DNA of 64,000 bases, from assembly GCF_001428485.1 (NCBI RefSeq), contig NZ_LMHS01000003.1, positions 1,054,922 to 1,118,921 of the forward strand, in the 5' to 3' direction. This stretch comes from Microbacterium sp. Root180 (GTDB lineage: Bacteria > Actinomycetota > Actinomycetes > Actinomycetales > Microbacteriaceae). Below are positions 45,114-54,070 of the stretch, in pieces; the stretch's first letter is position 1, and each line of letters opens with the position of its first letter. The notes under the pieces are model-generated. The model was not told the origin of the DNA. It ran no database searches and saw only the letters and a list, made by a program, of their open reading frames with translations. Made by a program: the position numbers and the translations under genes.

Positions 45114-46589
45114 ATGTTCAGCATGCTCGACGCGGGACCCATCTGGCCCATCGTGGTCGTCGTCGTCATCGTCATCGACCTCATCGCCCTGATGGTGATC
45201 CCGCGGGGCCGCAAGCCCACGGCGGCGATGGCGTGGCTGCTGCTGATCTTCCTGCTGCCGTTCATCGGCATCCTGCTGTTCCTCCTCATCGGCAGCTTCC
45301 GCCTGCCCGAGAAGCGCCGCGCCGAGCAGACGCGCATCGACGGCCTCATCCGCAGCGGCGTGGACCGTGGCGGGCTGCGTACCGAGGAGCCGGATTGGCC
45401 GCGCTGGTTCCAGCGCGTGATCCAGCAGAACGAGAACCTGACGGCGCTCCCCGCCAGCGAGGGGAACGAGGCATCCCTCTACCCCGACTATCAGGGATCC
45501 ATCGACGCGATGGCCGAGGCGATCGACACCGCGGAGCACTTCGTGCACGTCGAGTTCTTCATCGTCGGGTGGGACGACACCACGCGGGGGTTCTTCGCGG
45601 CGATGGAGCGCGCCGTTGCCCGCGGGGTCACCGTGCGCCTGCTCGCGGACTACGTCGCGACGCGGCGGCTGGGCAACTCCAAAGCGACCCTCGCGGAGCT
45701 CGACCGCATCGGTGTGAAATGGGCATGGATGCTGCCGGTGATGCCCCTCAAGGGCAAGTACCAGCGCCCCGATCTGCGCAACCACCGCAAGATCGTCGTC
45801 GTCGACGGCCGCATCGGCTTCATGGGCTCGCAGAACCTCATCGACCGCAGCTACGACTCCCCCAAGAACCTCAAGCGCGGCCTCAAGTGGCAAGAGCTCA
45901 TGACCAGCCTGACGGGCCCGGTCGTGTCTGCGGTGAACGTCGTGTTCATGTCGGACTGGCTCATCGAGACCGGCGAGGACCTCACCACGACAGAGCACGT
46001 TCCCGCAACGGCGGTCGAGCGGTCGACGTCTCCCGACGCCCTGCTGTGCCAGGTCGTGCCCAGCGGGCCGGGCTACCCGACCGAGAACAACCTGCGGCTG
46101 TTCCTGTCGCTCATCTACGGAGCGACCGAGAAGGTCATCCTCACCTCGCCGTACTTCGTGCCCGACGAGGCGATGGTCTACGCGATCACGACGGCCTGCC
46201 AGCGGGGGCTCGAGGTGCAGCTGTTCGTGTCGGAGATCGGCGACCAGGGCCTGGTGTACCACGCGCAGCGCTCCTACTACTCGGCGCTGCTCGAGGCGGG
46301 AGTGCGGATCTTCCTCTACCCCGCGCCGTTCATCCTGCACTCCAAGCACTTCTCCATCGACGACGACATCGCCGTCATCGGGTCGAGCAACATGGACATC
46401 CGCTCGTTCAGCCTCAACATGGAGGTGTCCCTCCTCGTGCGCGGCGCATCCTTCGTCGCCGGGATGCGCGAGGTCGAGCAGGCCTACCGCGACGCCGGCC
46501 GCGAGCTCACCCTCGAGGAGTGGAGGAACCAGCCCGGCAAGGCGACGTTCCTCGACGGCCTCGCCCGCCTCACCTCCGCCCTGAACTGA
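45114..46589 (+). CDS. cls: Cardiolipin synthase (phospholipase D family)
   Basis: 491-residue membrane phospholipid synthase. Two N-terminal helices (about 9-28 and 38-60; PLDc_N region) anchor it, followed by two HKD catalytic motifs: H224 in NHRKIVVVDGRIGFMGSQN and H409 in HSKHFSIDDDIAVIGSSNMD. Bacterial Cls joins phosphatidylglycerol units. It is preceded by small protein A under a palindrome shared with the LAL-regulator locus, which suggests envelope-stress control of membrane composition. Confidence 0.93.
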   Translation: MFSMLDAGPIWPIVVVVVIVIDLIALMVIPRGRKPTAAMAWLLLIFLLPFIGILLFLLIGSFRLPEKRRAEQTRIDGLIRSGVDRGGLRTEEPDWPRWFQRVIQQNENLTALPASEGNEASLYPDYQGSIDAMAEAIDTAEHFVHVEFFIVGWDDTTRGFFAAMERAVARGVTVRLLADYVATRRLGNSKATLAELDRIGVKWAWMLPVMPLKGKYQRPDLRNHRKIVVVDGRIGFMGSQNLIDRSYDSPKNLKRGLKWQELMTSLTGPVVSAVNVVFMSDWLIETGEDLTTTEHVPATAVERSTSPDALLCQVVPSGPGYPTENNLRLFLSLIYGATEKVILTSPYFVPDEAMVYAITTACQRGLEVQLFVSEIGDQGLVYHAQRSYYSALLEAGVRIFLYPAPFILHSKHFSIDDDIAVIGSSNMDIRSFSLNMEVSLLVRGASFVAGMREVEQAYRDAGRELTLEEWRNQPGKATFLDGLARLTSALN

Positions 46590-46610
46590 GCCCGCGCGGC
46601 CCCCATCGGT

Positions 46611-46673
46611 CGGTTGTGCGGGCGTCTGCACGCAACACGCACCTCGGACGCGCGCATTCTCCCGCACAAACGG
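46611..46673. terminator. Inverted repeat, CCGTTYGTGCGGGCG family, copy 3
   Basis: Arms CGGTTGTGCGGG (46611-46622) and the matching CCCGCACAAACGG (46661-46673) lie between the convergent cls and AI-2E genes. Loop is longer than in the other copies. Confidence 0.65.
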
Positions 46674-46719
46674 CCCGAAGCGGGGGCGGAGCCCGGGGGG
46701 CGGGCGCGGTGCGCCCGGG

Positions 46720-47889
46720 TCAGACCTTGAGGTCCTGCTTCGGCACGACGACCTCGCGGATGATGAGCAGGATCGATGCCATCACGGGCAGCGCCACCAG
46801 CACGCCGATCACGCCCATCAGCGCTCCGCCGACCATCGCCCCGATCAGCACCAGCGCCGCCGGGATGGCGATGGCCTTGTTCATGACGCGGGGGCTGATG
46901 ACGTAGGACTCCAGCTGGATGTAGATGAGGTACGCGATCGCGAAGATCAGGGCTTGGGTCGGACTCGTGAAGAGCGCCACGCCGGTGCCGAGGACGAGGA
47001 AGATCACCGAGCCGAACAGCGGGATGAGGGTGATCACGAAGGCGATGACGGCCATGAGCGCGGGGAACGGCAGACCGATGAAGATGTGCAGCAGGAACAC
47101 CGTGGCGGCGTTGAGCGACGAGAGGGTCACCGACCCGATCAGCGCGCCGCCGACCGATGCGGTGATGCGCTCGGTGAGGTCTTCGAGACGCGCACGGTTG
47201 CGGGCGGGCGCCAGGGCGTAGAACGCCTGCTTCATCGACGAGAGCGATGACAGGAAGTAGAGCGTCAGCGCGACGACGATGAACGACGCGGAGATGCCGC
47301 TCACGAACGCGACGCCCACGGCCAGGATGCCGCCGCCCAGCGCGCCCAGCGTCGCGGGACTGGAGACCCACTGCGCGAGCTCCTCGAGCGCGGCGAGGAT
47401 CGCGACCTGCGTGTCGCCGTCCAGCGACTGGAACCACGGGGTCTCCGGCACGCCCGCGATCGTGGCCGGGATCGCGACGAGGAACTCGCCGATCTGGGCG
47501 ATGACCGGCGGCAGGACCCAGATGAGGAACGCCGCGAACAGGAGGGCGAACGCGCCGAACACGATCGCGATCGCCCCGCCTCGCTTGACCCGGTGGCGCT
47601 CCAGCATCCGCACGATCGGATCGAGACCCACCGCGAGGAACATCGCCAGCACGATGTAGACGAGGATCGTCGAGATCGACCCGAGAGCGCTCCCCAGAAT
47701 GAGAGCGCCGAGCACGCCCAGAGTGGTCACGAATCCGAGCACCAGCGGCCGGTCCAGCGCGGCCAGCACCCCGGTGAACCGCTTGGGACGCTCCGGCGCG
47801 GCCAGCACGTCGGTCAGCGCCGGGTCGTCGTGATCGTGCGGTTCGTCGACGGGGTCGACCGCGCTCGGGGGGTTCGCGTCCATGCGCAC
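46720..47889 (-). CDS. AI-2E family transporter
   Basis: 389-residue multi-pass protein of the AI-2E/PerM family. Helix pairs near 48-92 and 100-125, a long soluble stretch (about 130-190), and a block of five helices from 200 on with FPALMAVIAFVITLIPLFGSVIF and the conserved YLIYIQLESYVISPRVMNKA. Family members were named for autoinducer-2 export, but many act on ions or other solutes. GTG at 47889 or ATG at 47883 are possible starts. Confidence 0.87.
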   Translation of the reverse strand: MRMDANPPSAVDPVDEPHDHDDPALTDVLAAPERPKRFTGVLAALDRPLVLGFVTTLGVLGALILGSALGSISTILVYIVLAMFLAVGLDPIVRMLERHRVKRGGAIAIVFGAFALLFAAFLIWVLPPVIAQIGEFLVAIPATIAGVPETPWFQSLDGDTQVAILAALEELAQWVSSPATLGALGGGILAVGVAFVSGISASFIVVALTLYFLSSLSSMKQAFYALAPARNRARLEDLTERITASVGGALIGSVTLSSLNAATVFLLHIFIGLPFPALMAVIAFVITLIPLFGSVIFLVLGTGVALFTSPTQALIFAIAYLIYIQLESYVISPRVMNKAIAIPAALVLIGAMVGGALMGVIGVLVALPVMASILLIIREVVVPKQDLKV

Positions 47890-47917
47890 ATCATGGCGGC
47901 GCGCACGGGCGTCGTCG

Positions 47918-50509
47918 TCATCCCACGCGGGCGATCTCGCGGGAGTCGATCAGCCCGAGTTCGACGGCCCGCTCGATCGCGGCATCCCGTCCCGAGACCC
48001 CCAGCTTGCGGTAGATGTGCCCGAGGTGCGTCTTGATCGTGTTCGTCGACACGAAGCAGCGCGCCGCGATGTCGGCGATCGTGAGCCGGCTCGGCAGGAA
48101 CGCGAGCAGCTCGAGCTCCCGCGGCGTGAGGTCGTCGGCCAACGCGCGACGACTGCCGCCGCTCACCGTGCGCGCACGCGAGATCACCGCCCGGATGAAG
48201 TCGGTCTTGGCGGGGAACAGCTCCTCGAGCAGCTCGACGACCGGCGGCCCGACGCGGATGAAGGGGTCGACGAGCCACTCGGGCTCAGCGAGCGCGATCG
48301 CCGTGGACAGTCGCTCGCGCGCCTGCGGGCGGCGGCCCTCGAGAGCACGCGTCCAGGCCTGGAGCAGGTCGAACTCGACGTCCGCCAGCGGCACGAGCGG
48401 GTCGGACTCGAACCGCAGCTGGGCGAGCCGGCCGTGCGCTGTCGCGGACTGCCCGTCCGCGAGCAGGCCCGCCACCTCTTCGAACGCGATCGACGACCAC
48501 GCGCTCACCGGTGACATCGGAGCTGTCGGCGCACCCTGCGCGCGCGCACGCCGCATCCCGACGGCTACGAGCACCTGCCGCACCAGCGGCGGCGGCGGCC
48601 CCGGAGGCTCGGTTCCGGAGAGCTGCTGGTCGGACGGGCCGATGAGCATCCCGGCGGCGTAGGCGACCCACATGAGCTGGGTGCGCTGATTGGATGCCGC
48701 GCGGATGCCGCCCTCGGCGAGTGCGAGAGCGCCGACCTCCGGCTCGCCCCGCTGGATCGCGACGACCGCGCGTGCCACATAGGCGTCACCGGGCGCCGGG
48801 TGCGACAGCAGGCCGAACTCGCGAGCGGCGGCGAGCGCTTCGTCGGCCTGCTCTGCGGCCGTGACGAGGTTGCCCACGAGCGCATTGAGAAGGGCGAGCG
48901 AGCCGAGGAGGTGGATCCGGTAGGGCGCGTACGCGAAGCCGGGGCTGTCGATCACGGCCTCGATCGCGCGGCGAGCAAGGGCGAGCTCGCCGAGGAAGAG
49001 GTAGGCGCGCCCGAGCGACCCCTGCGCGAGGAAGCGCAGCAGAGGCCGTGTGGTCAGGCCCAGCAGATCGGGCAGCGGCGCATCCGGGTGCGCATCCAGG
49101 AGGGCGAGGGCTTCGCGTCCGGCGTCGACGAAGAACTCGGGGTGGGGGTGGAACTGCACCGCCGCTGCGAGATAGGCGAGCGCGATCTGCCGCTGCCCCA
49201 CCGTGAGCCGATCGGTGGCGAGCAGCCCCCGCAGGGCGTCGACGGCGACGAGGCCGCGTCCGGTCATGCCTTCGGAGATCGCGAACAGGAGCTCGGCGTC
49301 GATGTGCTCGGCGCGCACCTCGGCGGGGACCCGTCGCAGCCAGCTCGAGATCGTCGCCGTGCGGACGTCCTCGAACACATCCCGACCGCTCGCGAGGACC
49401 CGCTCGAGCACTCTTTCCCATCGGCGGGCGCGCAGGAGGTACTCGACGGCGATCTCGACCCCACCCTGCGTGAGGTGCCAGTCCGCGGCGGTCTCCTGCA
49501 GCTGCGCCTCGGCAAGGCCGTCCTGGGCGCGAAGGCGGTAGAGGAGCAGGTCGCGGAAGAGCCGGTGGAAGCGGAACCACCCGGCGCGCCCGGCGACCGG
49601 CACGATGAACATGGAGTCGCGCTCGAGGTCGGCGAGGAAGCGCGCACCGTCGACCTCGGCCAGAGCCTCGACCAGGCCGGCGCTGACCTCGTCGACGACG
49701 GCGATCCGCATGAGCGCGTCACGGCGCTCCGGCTCCAGGGCGTCGAGGACCTCCTCGGTGAGGTAGTCGACCACCAGCCGGTCGGTGTCGGCGAGCTCGT
49801 CGACGACCCTCTCGGGGTCGTCCGAGAACCGCAGGCTCAGCGCCGTCATCTGCACACCCACGGCCCAGCCCTCCGTGCGCGCGGTCACCGCTGCGACGGC
49901 CTCGTCGGAGACGGTCTTGCCGGCGATGCGCGCGAGCACGCGCGCGGTCGTCGCGTCGTCGAAGGCGAGCTGGCGCTGGCGGATCTCGATGAGGCCGTGC
50001 TCGAGCCGGTGCCGGCTCCAGCCGAGTTGCAGATCGACGCGCGAGGAGAAGACGGCGTGCGCATTGGAGGGCAGCAGGTCGACCATGCGCCAGAGATCCG
50101 CGAGGATCGCGCTGCCCGAGAGCCGGTCGAGGTCATCGAAGACCAGCACGATGTCCCCGGCATCGGCGAGCGTGCCGGTGAAGTCTTCGAGGAACGCCTC
50201 GCCGAGTCGGTCCTCGGATGTCTCGACCGGCGCCGCGGGCACGGTCAGACCGGGCGCGACCGCGGTGATGCCCTCGATGAGCCGTCGGGCGAATCCGGCC
50301 GGGGCCCGGTCGGCGGCGGAGATGTCGAACCAGGCGACCGCGATGTCGGGACGCGAGTGCGACCACTGCGACAGGAGCACCGTCTTGCCGGCGCCCGCGG
50401 GCGCGACGATGAGGGACAGCGGTGCGCTCACCCCGGCGTCGAGCTGTCGTCTCAATGCAGGCCGATCGACGGCATGCGCCGGGATCCGGCGTATTTCGGT
50501 CACGAGCAT
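47918..50509 (-). CDS. Large ATP-binding LuxR-type regulator (LAL/MalT-like)
   Basis: 863-residue signal-transduction ATPase. Residues 36-43 give Walker A (APAGAGKT), VLVFDDLDRL is Walker B, and a tetratricopeptide-like helical region fills the middle. The C-terminus holds a LuxR helix-turn-helix (LTPRELELLAFLPSRLTIADIAARCFVSTNTIKTHLGHIYRKL). MalT-type proteins are ligand- and ATP-dependent activators. ATG at 50509 follows GGGGAGG by 3-4 nt. Palindrome site 2 lies 37 nt upstream, between this gene and the divergent small-protein operon, so it is the best candidate to bind the TCAYCC-N5-GGGTGA sites. Its ligand is unknown. Confidence 0.88.
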   Translation of the reverse strand: MLVTEIRRIPAHAVDRPALRRQLDAGVSAPLSLIVAPAGAGKTVLLSQWSHSRPDIAVAWFDISAADRAPAGFARRLIEGITAVAPGLTVPAAPVETSEDRLGEAFLEDFTGTLADAGDIVLVFDDLDRLSGSAILADLWRMVDLLPSNAHAVFSSRVDLQLGWSRHRLEHGLIEIRQRQLAFDDATTARVLARIAGKTVSDEAVAAVTARTEGWAVGVQMTALSLRFSDDPERVVDELADTDRLVVDYLTEEVLDALEPERRDALMRIAVVDEVSAGLVEALAEVDGARFLADLERDSMFIVPVAGRAGWFRFHRLFRDLLLYRLRAQDGLAEAQLQETAADWHLTQGGVEIAVEYLLRARRWERVLERVLASGRDVFEDVRTATISSWLRRVPAEVRAEHIDAELLFAISEGMTGRGLVAVDALRGLLATDRLTVGQRQIALAYLAAAVQFHPHPEFFVDAGREALALLDAHPDAPLPDLLGLTTRPLLRFLAQGSLGRAYLFLGELALARRAIEAVIDSPGFAYAPYRIHLLGSLALLNALVGNLVTAAEQADEALAAAREFGLLSHPAPGDAYVARAVVAIQRGEPEVGALALAEGGIRAASNQRTQLMWVAYAAGMLIGPSDQQLSGTEPPGPPPPLVRQVLVAVGMRRARAQGAPTAPMSPVSAWSSIAFEEVAGLLADGQSATAHGRLAQLRFESDPLVPLADVEFDLLQAWTRALEGRRPQARERLSTAIALAEPEWLVDPFIRVGPPVVELLEELFPAKTDFIRAVISRARTVSGGSRRALADDLTPRELELLAFLPSRLTIADIAARCFVSTNTIKTHLGHIYRKLGVSGRDAAIERAVELGLIDSREIARVG

Positions 50510-50546
50510 TGCCTCCCCTGGCGAGCGGCCGCGTAGCTCGGGGGAA

Positions 50547-50563
50547 TCATCCCACACGGGTGA
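50547..50563. promoter_or_regulatory. TCAYCC-N5-GGGTGA palindrome, site 2
   Basis: TCATCCCACACGGGTGA sits in the divergent gap, 37 nt from the LAL regulator start and 86 nt from the small protein B start. Flanks GGAA and CG match site 1. Confidence 0.7.
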
Positions 50564-50649
50564 CGTCGGCGCGACTCGGCGGACCGCACAATGACTCCCG
50601 TGACGACGAGCGGCGGCCGTACCGGCCCCGCCCCCCGCCAGGAGGCCCG

Positions 50650-50874
50650 ATGACCGGATCACAGGTGGTGGAGATCGTCGTGCGAGGAAGGCTCGGCCAC
50701 GACCTCGTCGCCGCGCTGGACGACTTCGCCGTGGAGGAGGCGCCGGAGGGCTGCACGCGGGTCGTCGGCACCATCCCGGACCAGGCGCGGCTGATCGGCC
50801 TGCTCGAGATGCTCGACCAGCTCCACATCGAGGTCGTCTCGGTCAATCCGGTGCCTGCGCGCGAAGCGCTCTGA
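50650..50874 (+). CDS. Small paralogous protein B (74 aa)
   Basis: 74-residue homologue of small protein A: VVEIVVRGRLGHDLVAALD at the start and LLEMLDQLHIEVVSVNPVPA at the end. The middle carries EEAPEGCTRVVGTIPDQA. ATG at 50650 has AGGAGG 4-5 nt upstream. Its 3' end is followed after 3 nt by palindrome site 3 and then by the PLDc_N/SHOCT gene, so copy A and copy B each precede a gene with a PLDc_N-type two-helix module. Confidence 0.78.
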   Translation: MTGSQVVEIVVRGRLGHDLVAALDDFAVEEAPEGCTRVVGTIPDQARLIGLLEMLDQLHIEVVSVNPVPAREAL

Positions 50875-50877
50875 TTC

Positions 50878-50894
50878 TCACCCCGCGCGGGTGA
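50878..50894. promoter_or_regulatory. TCAYCC-N5-GGGTGA palindrome, site 3
   Basis: TCACCCCGCGCGGGTGA is a perfect palindrome apart from the centre, 78 nt before ATG 50973. TAGTTT about 22 nt further is a -10 candidate, a spacing similar to CACAAT after site 2. Confidence 0.7.
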
Positions 50895-50972
50895 CGACCG
50901 GTCCTGCGGGCGAACGTAGTTTTCGGAGTGCGGCGAGCGCATCGGTTCGCCCATGGACGATTGGCTGTGCAA

Positions 50973-51353
50973 ATGGATCTCTGGAGCCTGGTTCTCTGGT
51001 TCTTCTGGGTCTTCGTGTTCGTGGCGTACCTGATGGTGCTCTTCTCGATCCTGGGCGATCTCTTCCGCGATAGCACCCTCAGCGGGTGGTGGAAGGCGGT
51101 CTGGATCATCTTCCTGATCTTCGTGCCGTTCCTCACGGCGCTGATCTACCTGATCGCGCGCGGCCAGGGTATGACGAAGCGCTCGATCGCACAGGCCCAG
51201 GAGCTGCGCTCGCAGCAGGATGCCTACATCCGCGCGACCGCCGGAGGCTCCAGCGCCGCAGACGACATCGCGAAGGCGAAGGCGCTGCTCGACTCCGGCG
51301 CGATCTCGCAGGCCGAGTTCGATTCGCTCAAGGCGAAGGCACTCGCGGGCTGA
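50973..51353 (+). CDS. PLDc_N-like membrane protein with SHOCT tail
   Basis: 126-residue protein: two hydrophobic helices (about 4-27 and 40-62) of the PLDc_N type, a basic connector with ARGQGMTKRSIAQAQELRSQQ, and a C-terminal SHOCT motif (DDIAKAKALLDSGAISQAEFDSLKAKAL). The layout is like the anchor part of cardiolipin synthase without the catalytic domains. No strong ribosome site precedes ATG 50973. First gene of a SHOCT/DUF6325/SHOCT run downstream of palindrome site 3. Confidence 0.82.
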   Translation: MDLWSLVLWFFWVFVFVAYLMVLFSILGDLFRDSTLSGWWKAVWIIFLIFVPFLTALIYLIARGQGMTKRSIAQAQELRSQQDAYIRATAGGSSAADDIAKAKALLDSGAISQAEFDSLKAKALAG

Positions 51354-51377
51354 GTCCCGCAAGAGGAGGATGACATC

Positions 51378-51797
51378 ATGACGACTTTCGATTACGGCCC
51401 CATCGAGTTCTACGCGATCGCGTTCGACGGTGACAAGCCCGGTCCCGGAGTGCTGCAGGCGATCGACGACCTCGTCGCCGCCGGCACCGTGAACGTGCTC
51501 GACCTGGTCTACGCGACCCGTTCGCCCGAGGGAGAGCTCACCGTGGTGGAGCTCTCCGACACGACCGACGACGCCGGAGTGCCGGCGCTCGACCTCGCCG
51601 GCCTCGCAGGCCTCGAAGACATCGAGGCGCTCGCCGCAGAGGTGCCTCCGGGTGCCTCCGCCGCGATCCTCGTGGTCGAGCTGCTGTGGGCGAAGGCCTT
51701 CGCCGCCGCCCTGTTCGACGCCGGTGGCGCGGTGATCGCCCGTGAGGGCATTCCCGCGCCGATCGTCAACGCGTTCCTCTCTGAGAACGTCGAGTAA
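51378..51797 (+). CDS. DUF6325-like protein
   Basis: 139-residue acidic protein, begins MTTFDYGPIEFYAIAFDG and continues GVLQAIDDLVAAGTVNVLDLVY; a second part ILVVELLWAKAFAAALFDAGG is hydrophobic enough to be a buried or membrane-associated helix. It matches what I know as DUF6325, often next to SHOCT proteins in actinobacteria. AAGAGGAGG precedes the ATG by 8 nt. Unknown function. Confidence 0.72.
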   Translation: MTTFDYGPIEFYAIAFDGDKPGPGVLQAIDDLVAAGTVNVLDLVYATRSPEGELTVVELSDTTDDAGVPALDLAGLAGLEDIEALAAEVPPGASAAILVVELLWAKAFAAALFDAGGAVIAREGIPAPIVNAFLSENVE

Positions 51798-51808
51798 GGA
51801 GAACTGTC

Positions 51809-52156
51809 ATGATGCGCAGAGTGGGCCGTCCCGGCCTCGTCGGAATGGCGGCACGCACGGCCGTAGTCGCGGGCACCGCGACCGCGGTCTCGGGAAGCGT
51901 GGCACGTCACCAGCAGAACAAGGCCAACGAGCAGTACCAGGATCAGGCGGCCGCGGCCCAGCAGCAGCAGGCCGCGATGGATGCGGCAGCGGCTCAGGCC
52001 GTCGCGAACGCCCAGGCGGCCGCGGCACCGGCACCGGCAGCGCCCGCCGCCGGTGACGACATGATGGCCAAGCTCCAGCAGCTGGCCACCCTGCACACGC
52101 AGGGCATCCTGTCGGACGAGGAGTTCTCGGCCGCGAAGGCCAAGCTCCTGACCTGA
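51809..52156 (+). CDS. SHOCT-domain protein with N-terminal Ala-rich helix
   Basis: 115-residue protein. N-terminus MMRRVGRPGLVGMAARTAVV could be a short hydrophobic anchor; a Gln/Ala-rich linker (about 40-80) leads to a SHOCT domain (MMAKLQQLATLHTQGILSDEEFSAAKAKLL). AAGGAGAA lies 6-7 nt before the ATG. Last gene of the operon, ended by a strong hairpin. SHOCT domains are thought to aid oligomerisation; role here unknown. Confidence 0.8.
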   Translation: MMRRVGRPGLVGMAARTAVVAGTATAVSGSVARHQQNKANEQYQDQAAAAQQQQAAMDAAAAQAVANAQAAAAPAPAAPAAGDDMMAKLQQLATLHTQGILSDEEFSAAKAKLLT

Positions 52157-52163
52157 TCGGACC

Positions 52164-52211
52164 AGCAGGAAGAAGGGCCGCACCCCTCAGGGTGCGGCCC
52201 TTCTTCCTGCT
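52164..52211. terminator. Strong 22-bp hairpin terminator
   Basis: Perfect 22-bp arms (52164-52185 and 52190-52211) with loop CTCA, between the SHOCT gene and the convergent channel gene. The highest-stability hairpin in the window; only short T pairs follow, so it may act in both directions with Rho. Confidence 0.85.
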
Positions 52212-52229
52212 TCCGTCGGGGGCGCGGAG

Positions 52230-52964
52230 TCAGTCCGGGCCGTCGTCCGGGCCCCCGTCCACGTCTTCCGGGCGTCTCCCGCCGAGCGCGTCGACCTTCG
52301 CCAGCAGCTGTCGCATCTGGGCGCGGGTCGCCGGCTCGGCGTCGTCGTTGTTCCGCGCCGCCCGCTCCAGGATCCACGAGGCCAGAGCCGCCGTGATGAT
52401 GCCCGCGAGTGCGACACCGCTGAACATCACCGCGACGCCGATCAGGCGCCCGGGTGCCGTCACCGGGTAGAAGTCGCCGTACCCCGTCGTGGTGATCGTC
52501 ACGCACGCCCACCACAGCGCCTCGAAGAAGGTCTCGATGTTGCCGTCGGGTGCCCGCCGCTCGACCTCGAGAACGGCGAGGGAAGACACGTAGATGAGCA
52601 GGATGCCGGCACCGATGCCGTAGACCATGATCTGCGTACGCAGCCGCGTGCCCGCGGAGGGGCGCATGCCGGGAACGTGCGTGAGCGCCTGCAGCAGCAG
52701 CACGAGGCGGAACACCGGGATCACCGCGATGGCGAGCGTGCCCAGATGCGAGCGGAACCACGCCGAGCGATTGCGCGCGAGCGAGAGTCGCACCAGGTAG
52801 TCGACGATGAAGACCGCCCACGTCGCGCCGATCACCAGGGTCACGACCACGTTCGCGGTTCCGGTGAGACCGCCGATCACGCGCCACGAATAAGCGACGA
52901 GGTAGACGAGCGACGCCACCATGAGGAGCACCTGAGTACGGCGATGCCACGTGTTCTCATCCAC
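52230..52964 (-). CDS. Voltage-gated-type potassium channel
   Basis: 244-residue ion channel with four helices before the pore (about 12-32, 38-60, 74-94, 113-132), a pore loop with selectivity filter TTGYGD (159-164), and a last helix. The helix before the linker (FRLVLLLQAL) has only few basic residues, so voltage sensing may be weak. A C-terminal coil ends in acidic repeats. GTG at 52964 is the only plausible start. The next gene upstream on the strand ends 35 nt away. Confidence 0.85.
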   Translation of the reverse strand: MDENTWHRRTQVLLMVASLVYLVAYSWRVIGGLTGTANVVVTLVIGATWAVFIVDYLVRLSLARNRSAWFRSHLGTLAIAVIPVFRLVLLLQALTHVPGMRPSAGTRLRTQIMVYGIGAGILLIYVSSLAVLEVERRAPDGNIETFFEALWWACVTITTTGYGDFYPVTAPGRLIGVAVMFSGVALAGIITAALASWILERAARNNDDAEPATRAQMRQLLAKVDALGGRRPEDVDGGPDDGPD

Positions 52965-52999
52965 ACGCGCATCATCCCGCAGCCGCGGGACGGCGACGG

Positions 53000-54070
53000 T
53001 CAGGCGCTCCGGGCGTCCTGCTCCAGGGCCGCCGCGTTGCGGATGAACAGGATGATCCAGGTGAAGACGAGGATGCCGGCGACGAGCTCGACCGCCGTGA
53101 GCGTGTAGTAGCCGATGAAGAAGAATCCCGCGAGCACGAGGGTCACGCCGAGGAACAGCCAGCCGAGGAGGACGAAGGGGCGCGGCATCCCGGGAATCCA
53201 CCGCGACAGTCCGATGACGAGAACGCCGTAGGCCACCACCATCCCCGAGGCGACGCCGGTGTGGAGAGCGAAGAACAGGTTCACCGGGAAGAGGCCCACC
53301 AGGGCGAGGAAGACGCCGACGACGATCAGGCACACCCGCACCCGGCCGACTCCGACCGGGTTGGACGTCGGGATGCCGCGCGTGGCGTAGCGGGCGAGAG
53401 TGGTCACGAGGAACCCGGCGACGATGAGGGTGAGGTTGAAGGCGAGCGCCGACACGTTCGTCGTCATGCCGAGGGCGCTCAGGTTGTCCTTCCACCAGTT
53501 CGGGTCGCTCGCGGTGAGCATGCTCGAGAGCACGCCGAGCACGAGGAACACCGCCAGCACCATGGCGAGGAGCTGCAGGTCCATGTGGGTCGCGGAGTAG
53601 AACGCGATGTAGGCGGTCATCCCCGCCGCGGCACCGGCGAGGAGCAGCACGGGGAGCGCGAAGACCTCCGCGCCGATGAACGCCTGCTCGAGGATCACGG
53701 CCATCAGCGTCCACCCGAGAAGGGCGATGACGGCGTGCGCGATCGCGAGCGCGAAGATGTCGACGTGGTCGAGCACGTGGAGGCGGCCGTGGGAGCCCCG
53801 CTCGTGGATGAGGTAGCGGCCGCCCAGCACGGCGGCGAAGGCCACGACCGCTGATGCGATCGCCGCGAACTGACCGACCGAGCCCGGGCCGGCGATCGGC
53901 GCCGACTGGAAGCCGAAGGCGACGAGCGCGACGAGGGCCACCAGCACGAAGGCGACCGCGGCGATACCGAGGGCGAGCGTCTCGAGCGAGCGCTCGCTGC
54001 CTCCTTCCGTGATGCGGGCGAGGGCACGCTCGCGGCGCGTCCCGAGGTCTGCGGGCGCGGTCTGGGTCAT
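53000..54070 (-). CDS. Multi-pass membrane protein, DUF998/HdeD-like
   Basis: 356-residue protein with nine or ten hydrophobic helices between 30 and 350 and a short polar N-terminus. Segment LSALGMTTNVSALAFNLTLIVAGF resembles DUF998, but the fold and ligand are unknown. ATG at 54070 overlaps the AI-2E stop (ATGA) and has AGGAGA upstream. Long open frames further upstream are not part of it. It belongs to a short minus-strand operon with an AI-2E exporter. Confidence 0.72.
   Translation of the reverse strand: MTQTAPADLGTRRERALARITEGGSERSLETLALGIAAVAFVLVALVALVAFGFQSAPIAGPGSVGQFAAIASAVVAFAAVLGGRYLIHERGSHGRLHVLDHVDIFALAIAHAVIALLGWTLMAVILEQAFIGAEVFALPVLLLAGAAAGMTAYIAFYSATHMDLQLLAMVLAVFLVLGVLSSMLTASDPNWWKDNLSALGMTTNVSALAFNLTLIVAGFLVTTLARYATRGIPTSNPVGVGRVRVCLIVVGVFLALVGLFPVNLFFALHTGVASGMVVAYGVLVIGLSRWIPGMPRPFVLLGWLFLGVTLVLAGFFFIGYYTLTAVELVAGILVFTWIILFIRNAAALEQDARSA

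Noticed and set aside
44806..50894. GGAATC...GGGTGACG at the palindrome sites as an ECF sigma promoter
   Set aside because: Spacing between GGAATC and GTGACG is shorter than usual for ECF promoters, the third site lacks GGAATC, and no sigma/anti-sigma pair is nearby; a palindromic operator explains all three.
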